64,000 nucleotides of DNA from Massilia phyllostachyos (GCF_021044825.1 NZ_JAJNOC010000001.1:1426001-1490000); one strand, 5' to 3'. Positions 24,330 through 33,025 are shown, counted from the first letter of the stretch. Numbers and translations: made by a program. Notes: generated by a model from the letters alone, not told the origin.

Positions 24330-25477
24330 TCCATGCATCGCGCCGCAGCCTGCTGGCGTTCACCATTGCTGCCGCCTTCGCCGCCGTGCTGCCCGGCGTC
24401 GCGTCGGCCCAGCAGGGCTATTTCCCGCCAGCCGGCGACTGGGCCCGCAAGGCGCCCGCCGAGCTCGGCATCGATGCGCAGGCGCTCGCCTCCGCCGTCC
24501 AGTTCGCACAAGCGCACGAGACCAGGCGCGCCCTCGACTTCTCGGACCAGGACGCGACCTTCGGCAGCCGCCTGGGGTCGATGCCGACCATGCGCGCCCA
24601 TACCAATGGCCTGGTGATCTACAAGGGCTATGTGGTCGCGGAATTCGGCGACACGAACTTTGTCGACCCGACCTATTCGGTGGCCAAGAGCATGCTGGCG
24701 ACCGTAGCCGGCGTGGCCGTGCGCGATGGCCGCCTGAACGTCGACGAGCCGGTTGCGAAGCGCGTCGACGATGGCGGCTATGCCTCGCCCCGCAACGCCC
24801 AGGTGACCTGGAAGCATCACCTGCAGCAGGAGTCCGAGTGGGAGGGCAGCCTGTGGGGCAAGAACGCCGACTTCATCGGCAAGGAAGCCTTCGGGGCGGG
24901 CGAGCGCAAGCCGCGCGTGTTGCAGGCGCCGGGCGGCTTCTACGAATACAACGACGTGCGCATCAACCGCTTCGCCCTGTCGCTGCTGCGCGTGTTCGGC
25001 AAGCCGGTGCCGGAGGTGTTCCAGGAACAGGTGATGGGGCCGATCGGCGCCTCGAACAGCTGGAAGTGGGTGCCTTACTACAACAGCTACGTGGAATTGA
25101 ACGGCAAGATGACGCCGTCGGTTAGCGGCGGCACCCGCTGGGGCGGCGGCATGTGGATCGATTCCTGGGACATGGCGCGTTTCGGCTACCTGTGGCTGAG
25201 AAATGGCGCCTGGAACGGCAAGCAGATCCTGCCGCAAAACTATGTGAAGGCGGCACTCACGCCGAGCGTCCACGGGCCCGACTACGGCTATCTGTGGTGG
25301 CTCAATACCAAGGGCAAGAACCTGCCGGGCTTGCCCGCCACTGCCTATGCCGCGCTCGGTGCCGGCAGCAATACCATCCTGGTCTCGCCCGAGCACGACC
25401 TGGTGATCGTCTGGCGCTGGCATGCCGGCAACGTGGCCGACTTCGCGACGAGGGTCATCGCCAGCCTGCCGCGCTGA
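24326..25477 (+). CDS. Exported serine hydrolase, class C beta-lactamase fold
   Basis: 383 residues with a signal peptide (ASRRSLLAFTIAAAFAAVL, cleavage after ASA near residue 28). The nucleophile motif S-x-x-K is YSVAKSM with Ser118 and Lys121; the conserved tyrosine motif is YND at 208-210; GAGSNTILVSPEHDLVIVW is the C-terminal strand carrying the third motif region. Such proteins are periplasmic esterases or peptidases (6-aminohexanoate-dimer hydrolase type) more often than true beta-lactamases. It overlaps the CYTH gene by four bases. Confidence 0.88.
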   Translation: MIHASRRSLLAFTIAAAFAAVLPGVASAQQGYFPPAGDWARKAPAELGIDAQALASAVQFAQAHETRRALDFSDQDATFGSRLGSMPTMRAHTNGLVIYKGYVVAEFGDTNFVDPTYSVAKSMLATVAGVAVRDGRLNVDEPVAKRVDDGGYASPRNAQVTWKHHLQQESEWEGSLWGKNADFIGKEAFGAGERKPRVLQAPGGFYEYNDVRINRFALSLLRVFGKPVPEVFQEQVMGPIGASNSWKWVPYYNSYVELNGKMTPSVSGGTRWGGGMWIDSWDMARFGYLWLRNGAWNGKQILPQNYVKAALTPSVHGPDYGYLWWLNTKGKNLPGLPATAYAALGAGSNTILVSPEHDLVIVWRWHAGNVADFATRVIASLPR

Positions 25478-25498
25478 TCCATCCTCGACCCACCCCTC

Positions 25499-25531
25499 CG
25501 ACGGCCCGCTTCTGCGGGCCGTCGTGCTTTC
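25499..25531 (+). terminator. Terminator after the serine hydrolase
   Basis: CGACGGCCCGC and GCGGGCCGTCG form an eleven-base-pair stem with loop TTCT, followed by TGCTTT. Confidence 0.7.
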
Positions 25532-25576
25532 CGATGGAGCGTCAAGCGTTTCGCATGGAACGTAGTTCTTAACGCG

Positions 25577-25622
25577 AATAAGAATGATTCTTGTTTACAT
25601 GAGTGAGCATTTTCTTTACAAT
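25577..25622 (+). promoter_or_regulatory. Promoter with Fur-like box upstream of fiu
   Basis: The perfect palindrome AAGAATGATTCTT is centred on 25586 within a Fur-box-like 19-mer (25577-25595). It abuts a -35 TTTACA at 25594-25599, with a 17-base spacer to a -10 TACAAT at 25617-25622. Fur bound here would block transcription when iron is plentiful. Confidence 0.65.
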
Positions 25623-25672
25623 AATTTTCATTCTTGAACCTCTCATTTTTCGAACCTAAGGAAATGCCTGAA

Positions 25673-27928
25673 ATGAAAACAATAAAAAGCCGCAAACACC
25701 CGCAACCGCACGTGATGGGCGCAGCCCTGGCGGCAGTCCTGCTGCCGCTGGCCGCCCATGCGGCCGACGCGGACAAGCCGGCGCCGGAAATCCAGAGCTC
25801 GGCCAAGGTCGAGATCGTCGGCAAGACCGAGAACGCATTCAAGGCCGAGCACGCATCGTCGGCCAAGTACACCGAAAAACTGCTCGACACCGCCCAGACC
25901 GTACAGGTCATCAAGAAGGAACTGTTCGAACAGCAGGGCGCCGTGACCCTGACCGAAGCGCTGCGCAACACCCCGGGCGTGGGCGCCTTCTTCCTGGGCG
26001 AGAACGGCAACACCAATACCGGCGACGCGATCTTCATGCGCGGCTTCGACACCTCGGGCAGCATCTTCGTCGACGGCGCCCGCGACATCGGCTCGATCTC
26101 GCGCGACACCTTCAACCTGGAACAGATCGACGTCCTGAAGGGCCCGGCGGGCACCGACACCGGCCGCGGTTCGCCGACCGGCTCGATCAACCTGGTCAGC
26201 AAGAAGGCCAACATGAGCTCGAACATGTCGGGCTCGGTGCTGGGCGGCACCGATTCGCAGAAGCGCGCCACCGTCGACGTCAACACCGTGCTGAACGCCG
26301 AGCGCGGCATCGCCCTGCGCCTGAACGCGATGGCACAGGATTCGGACACCCCGGGCCGCAACGTGGTCAACAACAAGCGCTGGGCCGTGGCGCCGAGCCT
26401 CGGTTTCGGCCTGAACGGCCAGACCCGCGTCTACCTCGACTACCTGCACGTGGACCAGGACAACACCCCGGACGGCGGCGTGCCGACCATCGGCCTGCCG
26501 GGCTACACCAGCCCTGATCCGACCCGCGCCTTCCTGACGAACGCCGCGCCGGTGAACCCGGAAAACTTCTATGGCTCGAACAGCGACTTCGACAAGGTCA
26601 AGGCCGACATGGCGACCATCCGCGTCGAGCACGAGTTCGCACCGAACATGCGCCTGTCGAACGTCAGCCGCTATGGCCGCACCAGCCAGGATTACGTCCT
26701 GACCGCCTGGCTGGCCAGCACCGCCAACTTCCGCACCCCGGTTGTCGCCGATCCGTCGACCTGGACCGTGGCGCGCAGCACCCGCACCTCGAAGGACGCG
26801 GAAAACAAGATCCTGACCAACCAGACCACCCTGACCGCCGACTTCAACACCGGCGACGTGGCGCACACCATCGTCACCGGCCTGGAATTCGTCAACGAGA
26901 CCCAGGCAACCTACGGCCGCACCGGCCTGGGCACCCTGCAGCCGGCCAACCTGTACAACCCGAACCCGGCCGACGCCGTCACCGGCCAGGCTCTGGCCCG
27001 GACCGGCGCCTACAACGAAGGCGACATCGACACCCAGAGCCTGTTCCTGTTCGACACCATGAAGTTCGGCGAGAAGTGGATCTTCAACGGCGGCGTGCGC
27101 GTGGACCGTTTCCGCGGCACCTATAACGCCGTCGCCCTGACCAACAATGTGCTGGTTCCGACCCGCATCAACGTCGGCGACACCCTGGTCAACGGCAAGG
27201 CTTCGCTCCTGTACAAGCCGACCACCAACAGCAGCGTGTACGGCATGGTCGCCACCTCGAAGCAGCCGCCGGGCGCCAACTTCACGGCCTCGACCAGCGC
27301 CAGCAGCGCCCAGAACCCGATCTTCGATCCGCAGGAAACCACGACCTATGAACTGGGCGCCAAGGTCGACCTGCTGCGCCAGAAGCTGGCCCTGTCGGCG
27401 GCCCTGTTCCGCACCGACGTGAAGAACGAGGTCGAGCAGGACCCGGTCGACCTGAAGTGGTACCAGACCGGCAAGAAGCGCGTGCAGGGCGTGGAACTGG
27501 GCGTGACCGGCGCGCTGTCGAGCAACTGGCTGGTGAGCGCGGGCTACCTGTACATGGACAATACGGTGGAAGCGGGCCGCGCCATCACCGCGAGCGGCGA
27601 GAACAGCCTGACCTACACGCCGAAGTCCTCGTTCACGCTGTGGACCTCGTACGACGTGACCCCGAGCTTCAAGGTCGGCGGCGGCGCCCGCTACAGCGAC
27701 GAGCTCAAGCGCGGCACCGACGGCGCCGTCGGCACGCCGAAGTACACCGAGGACTACTGGGTGTTCGACCTGATGGCGTCCTACCGCATCAGCCCGAACC
27801 TGGACCTGCGCCTGAACGTGTACAACGTCGCGGATGAAGAGTACGTGGCCAGCATCAACAAGAGCGGCTACCGCTACACCCCGGGCGCGGCGCGTTCGGC
27901 GAGCCTGACGGCAAACTTCCGCTTCTAA
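25673..27928 (+). CDS. fiu: Catecholate siderophore TonB-dependent receptor, Fiu type
   Basis: 751 residues, outer membrane. Signal peptide with cleavage after AAHA near residue 29, plug domain (NTPGVGAFFLGENGNTNTGD, MRGFDTSGSIFVDG, LKGPAGTDTGRGSPTGSIN) and a 22-strand barrel ending in NFRF. It is similar to E. coli Fiu along its length, including YLDYLHVDQDNTPDGGVPTI and the end VASINKSGYRYTPG. It imports ferric catecholates or their breakdown products by TonB energy. I chose the ATG at 25673, ten bases after AAGGA, over the ATG at 25664, which is too close. The piuC/ybiX gene, its usual companion, lies 1.7 kb downstream. Confidence 0.92.
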   Translation: MKTIKSRKHPQPHVMGAALAAVLLPLAAHAADADKPAPEIQSSAKVEIVGKTENAFKAEHASSAKYTEKLLDTAQTVQVIKKELFEQQGAVTLTEALRNTPGVGAFFLGENGNTNTGDAIFMRGFDTSGSIFVDGARDIGSISRDTFNLEQIDVLKGPAGTDTGRGSPTGSINLVSKKANMSSNMSGSVLGGTDSQKRATVDVNTVLNAERGIALRLNAMAQDSDTPGRNVVNNKRWAVAPSLGFGLNGQTRVYLDYLHVDQDNTPDGGVPTIGLPGYTSPDPTRAFLTNAAPVNPENFYGSNSDFDKVKADMATIRVEHEFAPNMRLSNVSRYGRTSQDYVLTAWLASTANFRTPVVADPSTWTVARSTRTSKDAENKILTNQTTLTADFNTGDVAHTIVTGLEFVNETQATYGRTGLGTLQPANLYNPNPADAVTGQALARTGAYNEGDIDTQSLFLFDTMKFGEKWIFNGGVRVDRFRGTYNAVALTNNVLVPTRINVGDTLVNGKASLLYKPTTNSSVYGMVATSKQPPGANFTASTSASSAQNPIFDPQETTTYELGAKVDLLRQKLALSAALFRTDVKNEVEQDPVDLKWYQTGKKRVQGVELGVTGALSSNWLVSAGYLYMDNTVEAGRAITASGENSLTYTPKSSFTLWTSYDVTPSFKVGGGARYSDELKRGTDGAVGTPKYTEDYWVFDLMASYRISPNLDLRLNVYNVADEEYVASINKSGYRYTPGAARSASLTANFRF

Positions 27929-27968
27929 GTTGACGTGGAGCCCGGTCGAGCGACCGGGCGTGACAAAG

Positions 27969-27995
27969 AAAACGCCGGCAATGCCGGCGTTTTTT
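27969..27995 (+). terminator. Intrinsic terminator of fiu
   Basis: AAAACGCCGGC and GCCGGCGTTTTTT form a stem with a short loop and a T-run. Confidence 0.88.
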
Positions 27996-28027
27996 CCTTG
28001 GGCGCCGCTGGTGGCGGCGGTGCGGAA

Positions 28028-28056
28028 TGGGGCCCCGGCCTGCGCCGGGGCGACGT
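28028..28056. repeat. REP-like palindrome
   Basis: GGGGCCCCGGCCTGCGCCGG and the following GGCGACGT form a GC hairpin. The pattern CCGGCCT-x-CGCCGG-x-GCGACGT is shared with the inverted pair at 55250-55347. It lies between the fiu terminator and the 3' end of the DUF2863 gene. Confidence 0.55.
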
Positions 28057-28081
28057 GCGAATGTTGGCGCTGAGTGGATGC

Positions 28082-29335
28082 TCAGTGGAAGTGTTCGGTC
28101 CCGCTCGGGGCGTCTTCCGGCATCTCGGCGTGCACCAGCTCGCCCGTCGGGTCGGCGAACAGGGGAGAGCCGCAGTCGTCGCAGTATTCGGCGACGTAGC
28201 GCTCGCCGATGCGTTTGATGTGGGCGATGCCGGCTTCGTTCAGGTGGGCGACGATCTCGTTGATCGGGGTCAGCGGGGCCGGGCCGATGGCAAACGGGCC
28301 TTCCATCGGGGTGCCGTTCTCATCTTCCTGGCCGTACAGCGGCCACACGATGCCGTACATGACGTCGCTGTCCTGGCGCATGGTGAAGGAGACGCGGTAT
28401 TCGTCGATCTGGATATCGGCCGACTCTTCGCCGAAGCCGGCGATCACGGCGCGCAAGTCCGATGCTTCCACGCCGAGGGTGTGGGTGAGGTAGTGGACGG
28501 CGGCGCGGATCGAGATCGGGCGGATCAGCTTGTCCGCTTCGCGGCAGGCGACGTAGTAGGCTTCCGGCAGCAGCAGCTCGACGCCGCAGCCCGGCAGCAG
28601 GCGCGCGATGTTCGCCGTACCCTGGGCGCGCCATTGTTCCAGTGCGCGGTTGCGTTCCTCGGCGAACTGGATGTGATGCTGCGGCTCTTGCCAGCGGAAC
28701 ATCGGGGCGCCTTGCGGGGCCACGATCGCCACCAGCAGGTAGCGGGTGTCGGCCAGGAAGGGCGCGGTCTCGTCGCCGCGTGCGGCCGGCTTGACCGTGC
28801 CGCCCTTGTGCGCGGCCGCTGCCAGCTTGTGGGTCAGGGCATAGGTCTCGGCATGGGTGCGCGGCAGCTGGTCGATCGAGTACAGGGTCGGCGCCATCGC
28901 GATGCGGGTGCCCTCGGCCAGCAGGTGGGCCGAGAAGTGGGCTTGCAGCGTGGTCAGGATCTCAGCCGGGATATTGCCCGAGGCAATGTTGAAACGGGTC
29001 CAGGCGAGCACCGGCGCGGCCACCAGCAGGGCCTGCCAAGTGACGTCGCCGCCGTCCGCCTGCTCCACCATGGTCGCCGATTCGCTGACCGCCTCGACGG
29101 CGTCCATCAGCACGTCGTAGGAGGCGAGGTCGTCCTTGAACAGGGCGTTCAGGGCGGCGTCGATGCTGTCCTGGTGGTTGGTCTTGAGCAGCTTCTGCAG
29201 GTGCGTGTCCAGTTGGCGCTCCCAGGTCCGTTCCTCGACCCGGCTGGCGGCCTGCATGATGGCTTGCGCAAGGCTGACGAGACGCTGGCTTTCGACGGAG
29301 AGTTTAGGGGTTGAATCTTTGGAAGGACGACGCAT
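28082..29335 (-). CDS. DUF2863-family protein
   Basis: 417 residues, cytoplasmic, with no signal peptide or membrane helix. Recognisable family stretches are MFRWQEPQHHIQFAEERNRALEQW and the C-terminal AEYCDDCGSPLFADPTGELVHAEMPED, which carries a CxxC pair and may bind a metal. The family is confined mainly to betaproteobacteria and has no assigned function. The start at 29335 has only a weak ribosome site. It sits convergent with fiu and divergent from the piuC leader, splitting a pair that is adjacent in enterics. Confidence 0.8.
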   Translation of the reverse strand: MRRPSKDSTPKLSVESQRLVSLAQAIMQAASRVEERTWERQLDTHLQKLLKTNHQDSIDAALNALFKDDLASYDVLMDAVEAVSESATMVEQADGGDVTWQALLVAAPVLAWTRFNIASGNIPAEILTTLQAHFSAHLLAEGTRIAMAPTLYSIDQLPRTHAETYALTHKLAAAAHKGGTVKPAARGDETAPFLADTRYLLVAIVAPQGAPMFRWQEPQHHIQFAEERNRALEQWRAQGTANIARLLPGCGVELLLPEAYYVACREADKLIRPISIRAAVHYLTHTLGVEASDLRAVIAGFGEESADIQIDEYRVSFTMRQDSDVMYGIVWPLYGQEDENGTPMEGPFAIGPAPLTPINEIVAHLNEAGIAHIKRIGERYVAEYCDDCGSPLFADPTGELVHAEMPEDAPSGTEHFH

Positions 29336-29461
29336 GGCGCTGAGGGTCTCTCTTTTTCTGAAGTTGGTCCACGGGTCATGATAAACCCATATCCCCGGTA
29401 TTGTAGTTGATTCGGCCACATGCCATGAACACCCGGCGCAGGTCCGCGCAGCGCGGAACGC

Positions 29462-29503
29462 TTGCCAAAAGCGCCAAGTATAAGGATAATGCGAATCATT
29501 CTC
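29462..29503 (+). promoter_or_regulatory. Strong promoter overlapped by a Fur box
   Basis: -35 TTGCCA (29462-29467), a 17-base spacer and -10 GATAAT (29485-29490). The -10 begins a 19-mer, GATAATGCGAATCATTCTC, that matches the classical Fur box at 16 of 19 positions. Fur would occlude the -10 element under iron-rich conditions. Confidence 0.8.
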
Positions 29504-29624
29504 ATTTGTTTGCCGGCGGTAGTGTGCTGGACCTGCCGGCCGATGCAGTGCCCGAATTGACGAGTACCACCCCCGCCGGGAAACCGGACTTCGCCCTCCT
29601 GATACCCGTCAGGGGGGCTTTTTT
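29497..29624 (+). ncRNA. Candidate Fur-regulated small RNA or attenuated leader of piuC
   Basis: A transcript from the Fur-controlled promoter would start near 29497 and run about 125 bases to a strong intrinsic terminator whose T-run ends at 29624, still 18 bases before the piuC ATG. A Fur-box promoter plus a terminator at this distance is the layout of RyhB/PrrF/NrrF-type iron-responsive sRNAs. It could instead be a piuC leader with an attenuator. No convincing start-to-stop small gene lies inside. Confidence 0.55.
29593..29624 (+). terminator. Intrinsic terminator upstream of piuC
   Basis: GCCCTCCTGA pairs with TCAGGGGGGC (one U-G pair), six-base loop, then six Ts. Confidence 0.88.
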
Positions 29625-29642
29625 CATCACGAGGAAACGATC

Positions 29643-30326
29643 ATGATGCTGCATATCCCCGGTGTGCTGAGCCGCGAGCAGGTGAGCGACATCCGCATGC
29701 GCATGGAGGGCGCGCCGGAGTGGGTCGACGGCCGCGAGAGCGTCGGCCCGCAAGGCGCCCAGGTCAAGCGCAACCGCCAGCTGCGCGAAGGCTCGCCGCT
29801 CGCGGTCGAGCTCGGGCAGATCGTCAGTGCGGCGCTCATGAACAATCCGCTGTTCTTCTCGAGCGTGCTGCCGCTGCGCGTGCTGTCGCCTTACTTCAAC
29901 GCCTACAACGGCGGCGAGCACTACGGCCTGCACGTGGACGGCGCCGTGCGCGCCCAGCGCGGCGGCCTGCCGCCGGTGCGCGCGGACGTGTCGACCACGG
30001 TGTTCCTGTCCGAGCCGGAAGACTACGACGGCGGCGAGCTGGTGGTGGTGGATGCCTACGGCACGCACGAGGTCAAGCTGCCGGCCGGCGACGCCATCGT
30101 CTATCCCTCGGGCAGCGTGCACCAGGTGCTGCCGGTGACGCGCGGCGAGCGCGTGGCGTCCTTCCTGTGGACCCAGAGCATGGTGCGCGACGACAGCAAG
30201 CGCGGGATGCTGTTCGAGCTGGACACGAATATCCAGAAGCTGCGCGCGGCGTACGGGGAGAGCGATGCCACGGTGGGGATCACCGGGCATTACCACAACC
30301 TGCTGAGGATGTGGGCGGAGCTGTAG
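29643..30326 (+). CDS. piuC: Fe(II)/2-oxoglutarate dioxygenase, PKHD-type (PiuC/YbiX)
   Basis: 227 residues. The iron ligands are His97 and Asp99 in [10 protein letters not shown] and His160 in [12 protein letters not shown], with Arg170 for 2-oxoglutarate. The sequence is typical of PiuC/YbiX, which is encoded beside Fiu/PiuA siderophore receptors and induced by iron starvation. The substrate is unproven. ATG at 29643 or 29646, both after GAGG. The terminator in its leader means expression needs readthrough or a further promoter. Confidence 0.9.
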   Translation: MMLHIPGVLSREQVSDIRMRMEGAPEWVDGRESVGPQGAQVKRNRQLREGSPLAVELGQIVSAALMNNPLFFSSVLPLRVLSPYFNAYNGGEHYGLHVDGAVRAQRGGLPPVRADVSTTVFLSEPEDYDGGELVVVDAYGTHEVKLPAGDAIVYPSGSVHQVLPVTRGERVASFLWTQSMVRDDSKRGMLFELDTNIQKLRAAYGESDATVGITGHYHNLLRMWAEL

Positions 30327-30341
30327 CCGCGCGCCGATCGG

Positions 30342-30692
30342 CTAGGGCTGGGCGACCATCTCCGGTTTCCCGCCTGCCGCATTCGAAGTGATGTTCAAGC
30401 CGACGATCAGGAACTGCGCCTCGACATCGGCCTTCGGGCAATGTTCCACGCCCCGCGGCACGGTGAAGATGTCGCCGCTGCCGAGCTCCACGTCGCGGTC
30501 GCGCAGCTGGATGGTGAGCCGGCCCGCGTAGACGACGAAGAGCTCGTCCTGGTCGTCATGCTTGTGCCAGCGGGTCGAGCCAATCCCCTTGGCCACCTTG
30601 AACAGTTGTCCGTTCGCCTGCGCCACCGTTTGCTGTGACCAGAATTCCGTCAGGCCAGCCAGTGCCGATGGGATATTTACTTTGTCGTCCAT
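30342..30692 (-). CDS. Cupin-domain protein
   Basis: 116 residues. The cupin motifs are STRWHKHDDQDELFVVYAGR (two His, one Asp and Glu metal-binding set) and GDIFTVPRGVEHCPKA (third His). A single-domain beta-barrel that could bind a metal and small ligand; the substrate is unknown. The start at 30692 has GGAG upstream. It is convergent with piuC, whose stop lies 16 bases away, and follows PEP-CTERM gene 3 on the same strand after 114 bases. Confidence 0.85.
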   Translation of the reverse strand: MDDKVNIPSALAGLTEFWSQQTVAQANGQLFKVAKGIGSTRWHKHDDQDELFVVYAGRLTIQLRDRDVELGSGDIFTVPRGVEHCPKADVEAQFLIVGLNITSNAAGGKPEMVAQP

Positions 30693-30806
30693 GGAATTCT
30701 CCGCGACAGGCTGGAAGGAGAAGTCCTGGTGGCCTGGATCGAGAACTCTACCATGTTGTTTTTGGGTCTGCTGGCGACGTGGCGAAGCCGCCGGCAATCC
30801 TGTCGA

Positions 30807-31430
30807 TCAGGCGCGGCGGCGACGACGTGCGGCCACGCCCATGCCGAGCACGCCCAGTCCCAGCAGGGCCATCGAGCCCGGTTCCGGCACGTCGACGCGG
30901 ATGTCGGAGCGTGCCAGCTCGAGTCCGGTAGCGGCCAGCAGGCGCAGCGAGAAGGCGGTGCTGCTGGGCGAGTACGGGTCGAAGTCATACAGCGCGCCGT
31001 CGATGAACGTCATCTCCATATTCCACGATTCGAAGTAGCTCGACGCGCTCGCATTTACCAGGGCCAGCTGCCTGAAATCCACGCCCGAGCCGGCATCCAC
31101 GTCGACCCACAGTTGGACGAAGCAGCCGGTACAGCCGCTCAGGTCCCAGGCGTAGTCGAAGCTCCAGTTGGCGCGGTTGGCTTCGTACAGCCCGCTGGAC
31201 GCATGGAACACGCTGCTGCCGTCGTTGGGCAGGGTGACGCCGTTCTTGTAGGCATGCGCGCCCATGGCAATGGTGCCGGTGGTGCCGGCGCCAGTGCTGT
31301 TCTGCACGTTGAATTGGACGCCGGCGATGTTGGGATAAGCGGCGTCCCACGGTGCGTAGCTGGTCAGTTCGGCGTGTGCGCTGAAGGAGGCGAAAGCGAG
31401 TGCAGCAAGAGCCATGCGTACTATTTTCAC
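30807..31430 (-). CDS. PEP-CTERM sorting-domain exported protein 3
   Basis: 207 residues from a GTG at 31430, chosen because AGGAG lies seven bases upstream and the signal peptide (KIVRMALAALAFASFSAHA, cleavage after AHA) begins there; longer upstream frames lack both. The middle includes a pair of cysteines (SGCTGCFVQLW) and is otherwise Ser/Ala/Asp-rich. The C-terminus is VPEPGSMALLGLG, a hydrophobic helix, then ARRRRRA, the exosortase signal. A sigma-54 promoter lies about 70 bases upstream. The mature function is unknown, presumably extracellular. Confidence 0.9.
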   Translation of the reverse strand: MKIVRMALAALAFASFSAHAELTSYAPWDAAYPNIAGVQFNVQNSTGAGTTGTIAMGAHAYKNGVTLPNDGSSVFHASSGLYEANRANWSFDYAWDLSGCTGCFVQLWVDVDAGSGVDFRQLALVNASASSYFESWNMEMTFIDGALYDFDPYSPSSTAFSLRLLAATGLELARSDIRVDVPEPGSMALLGLGVLGMGVAARRRRRA

Positions 31431-31500
31431 GGTAAGTCTCCTGAGGTTGACTGCATGAGTGAACGCTGCGTAAGCGCAGCGGGCGGGACGCTCGTGCTCA

Positions 31501-31516
31501 TGCAAATCGTATGCCA
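31501..31516 (-). promoter_or_regulatory. Sigma-54 (-24/-12) promoter of PEP-CTERM gene 3
   Basis: On the minus strand TGGCATACGATTTGCA, with GG and GC ten bases apart. The predicted start of transcription is near 31490, giving a leader of about 60 bases. Confidence 0.85.
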
Positions 31517-31649
31517 GGAAATTGCGCGTTGAAATAGCGCCTGAGAATCAGGAATTTACATAAACCGACACTCACGTCGATCTTCGTGATGGTGTTTTAT
31601 GTAAGGTTAGCCGACAGTTAATAGAGTGAATAGGGTGACCGAGTCGGCG

Positions 31650-31684
31650 AAAAAAAACCGGCGCGTATCAAGGCGCCGGCTTTC
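31650..31684 (-). terminator. Intrinsic terminator of the 48-residue membrane protein gene
   Basis: GCCGGCGCC and GGCGCCGG-type arms (on the minus strand AGCCGGCGCC ... GCGCCGGT) followed by eight Ts. Confidence 0.85.
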
Positions 31685-31702
31685 GTTTGCAGCCCGGGTT
31701 CG

Positions 31703-31849
31703 TCATAACACTTTTCGGCCGGTGAACAGGCGCACCAGGATCACGACGACGGCGGCGACCAGCAGGATGTGGATCAGTCCACCAGCCACGGACGTGACCA
31801 TGCCGAGCAGCCACAGGACGAGAAGTACGATAGCAATGGTATAAAGCAT
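31703..31849 (-). CDS. Lmo0937-family small membrane protein
   Basis: 48 residues: MLYTIAIVLLVLWLLGMV, then a glycine turn, HILLVAAVVVILVRL and a basic end (TGRKVL). Two membrane helices with the Trp-Leu-Leu-Gly and Ile-His-Ile-Leu-Leu hallmarks of the Lmo0937 family, common stress-associated inner-membrane miniproteins. GGAGG lies six bases before the ATG at 31849 and a strong terminator follows the stop. Function unknown. Confidence 0.88.
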   Translation of the reverse strand: MLYTIAIVLLVLWLLGMVTSVAGGLIHILLVAAVVVILVRLFTGRKVL

Positions 31850-31997
31850 AATAGGCCTCCACTTGGGTAAGAGAGTCGCAGACCAGACGCGCTGTCTGGT
31901 TTCCCGATGAGTCCATCATCCGCTCCTGTACCCGTCTCTTCCGTGCGTGGCCGTACAATGCGCTTAGTTTTTTGATCATTTTTTCTGAAGAACGAAG

Positions 31998-33017
31998 ATG
32001 GCCTTGAATTCCAGCTTGCTGGGCGCGCTTGCGGCCGCGTCGATCGTGGTTCCATGGCAGGCGGCAGCGCAGGCGCCGCACTGGTCGCGGCTGGCCGACG
32101 CTCCCATCGCCCGGCAAGAACTTTATCCCGCCGTAATCGATGGCAAGATCGTCGTCGCAGGCGGCATCCTGTCCCAGGCGCCGGGCTTCACGGACCGGGT
32201 CGAAGCCTACGATCCGAAAACCGACCGCTGGACCACGCTGGCGCCCTTGCCCGAGGCAAGGCACCACATCGCCCTGGCCGAAGCAGGCGGCAAGCTCTAC
32301 GGCATCGGCGGCTTTTCCGGCGCGATTCCCGACTGGCGCGCGCATGCGACGGTGTTCGTCTACGACTCGCAGGCGAACCGCTGGTCGTCCGGCCCCGCGC
32401 TGCCTCAGCCGCGCGCCGAGGGCGTCGTCGCTTCGGTGCGGGGCAAAGTTTACTTCATCGGCGGACGCGTCCCGAACAGCCCGGATGCGGCGCACATCAA
32501 CGAGCACATGGATAGCGCCCGCAGCGAAGCGCTGGACGTCGCCTCGGGCCGCTGGGAGCGCATCCCCGACGCCCCGACTGCGCGCAACAGCGCGGCGGCG
32601 GCCGTCATCGACGACAAGATCTACGTGGTGGGCGGACGCCAGATGGTGAAGCAGGCCGATGGCCGGCAGCGCCCGGTCAACCTGGCGACCTTGGAAGTTT
32701 ACGACCCGGCCACCAGGCGTTGGGAAACCCGCGCGCCGATGCCCCAGGCCCAGGGCGGCCTGGCTGCGGCCGCGGTCAATGGCAAATTCTACGCGTTCGG
32801 CGGTGAACAGTTCCTGCCGGCTGCCAAGGTGTTCGCGGAGGCCTGGGTGTACGACCCCGGAACCGACCGCTGGTCCGCGCTACCGCCCATGCCGACGCCA
32901 CGGCACGGTCATGGCGCAGCCAGCGTCGGCAATCGTATCTTCCTGATGGGTGGCGGCGAGAAGGTCGGGGTCGGGGCGAGCCGGGTGCTGGAAGCCATCG
33001 AGCTTCCAACCAGGTAG
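31998..33017 (+). CDS. Exported kelch-repeat beta-propeller protein
   Basis: 339 residues with a signal peptide (LLGALAAASIVVPWQAAAQA, cleavage after AQA near residue 25). About six kelch blades follow, each with a Gly-Gly turn and a spaced Tyr/Trp pair, for example KIVVAGGIL...VEAYDPKTDRWTTLAPLPEAR and KIYVVGGRQ...LEVYDPATRRWETRAPMPQ. The propeller should be periplasmic or secreted and bind a protein or glycan; sialate-mutarotase-like activity is another option for such proteins. No operon partner. Confidence 0.87.
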   Translation: MALNSSLLGALAAASIVVPWQAAAQAPHWSRLADAPIARQELYPAVIDGKIVVAGGILSQAPGFTDRVEAYDPKTDRWTTLAPLPEARHHIALAEAGGKLYGIGGFSGAIPDWRAHATVFVYDSQANRWSSGPALPQPRAEGVVASVRGKVYFIGGRVPNSPDAAHINEHMDSARSEALDVASGRWERIPDAPTARNSAAAAVIDDKIYVVGGRQMVKQADGRQRPVNLATLEVYDPATRRWETRAPMPQAQGGLAAAAVNGKFYAFGGEQFLPAAKVFAEAWVYDPGTDRWSALPPMPTPRHGHGAASVGNRIFLMGGGEKVGVGASRVLEAIELPTR

Positions 33018-33025
33018 TTCCAGGA

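Noticed and set aside
24326-25477. True beta-lactamase (antibiotic resistance gene)
   Set aside because: It has the S-x-x-K fold, but YND instead of YSN/YAN, and the overall sequence resembles esterase/amide-hydrolase members, so resistance is not supported.
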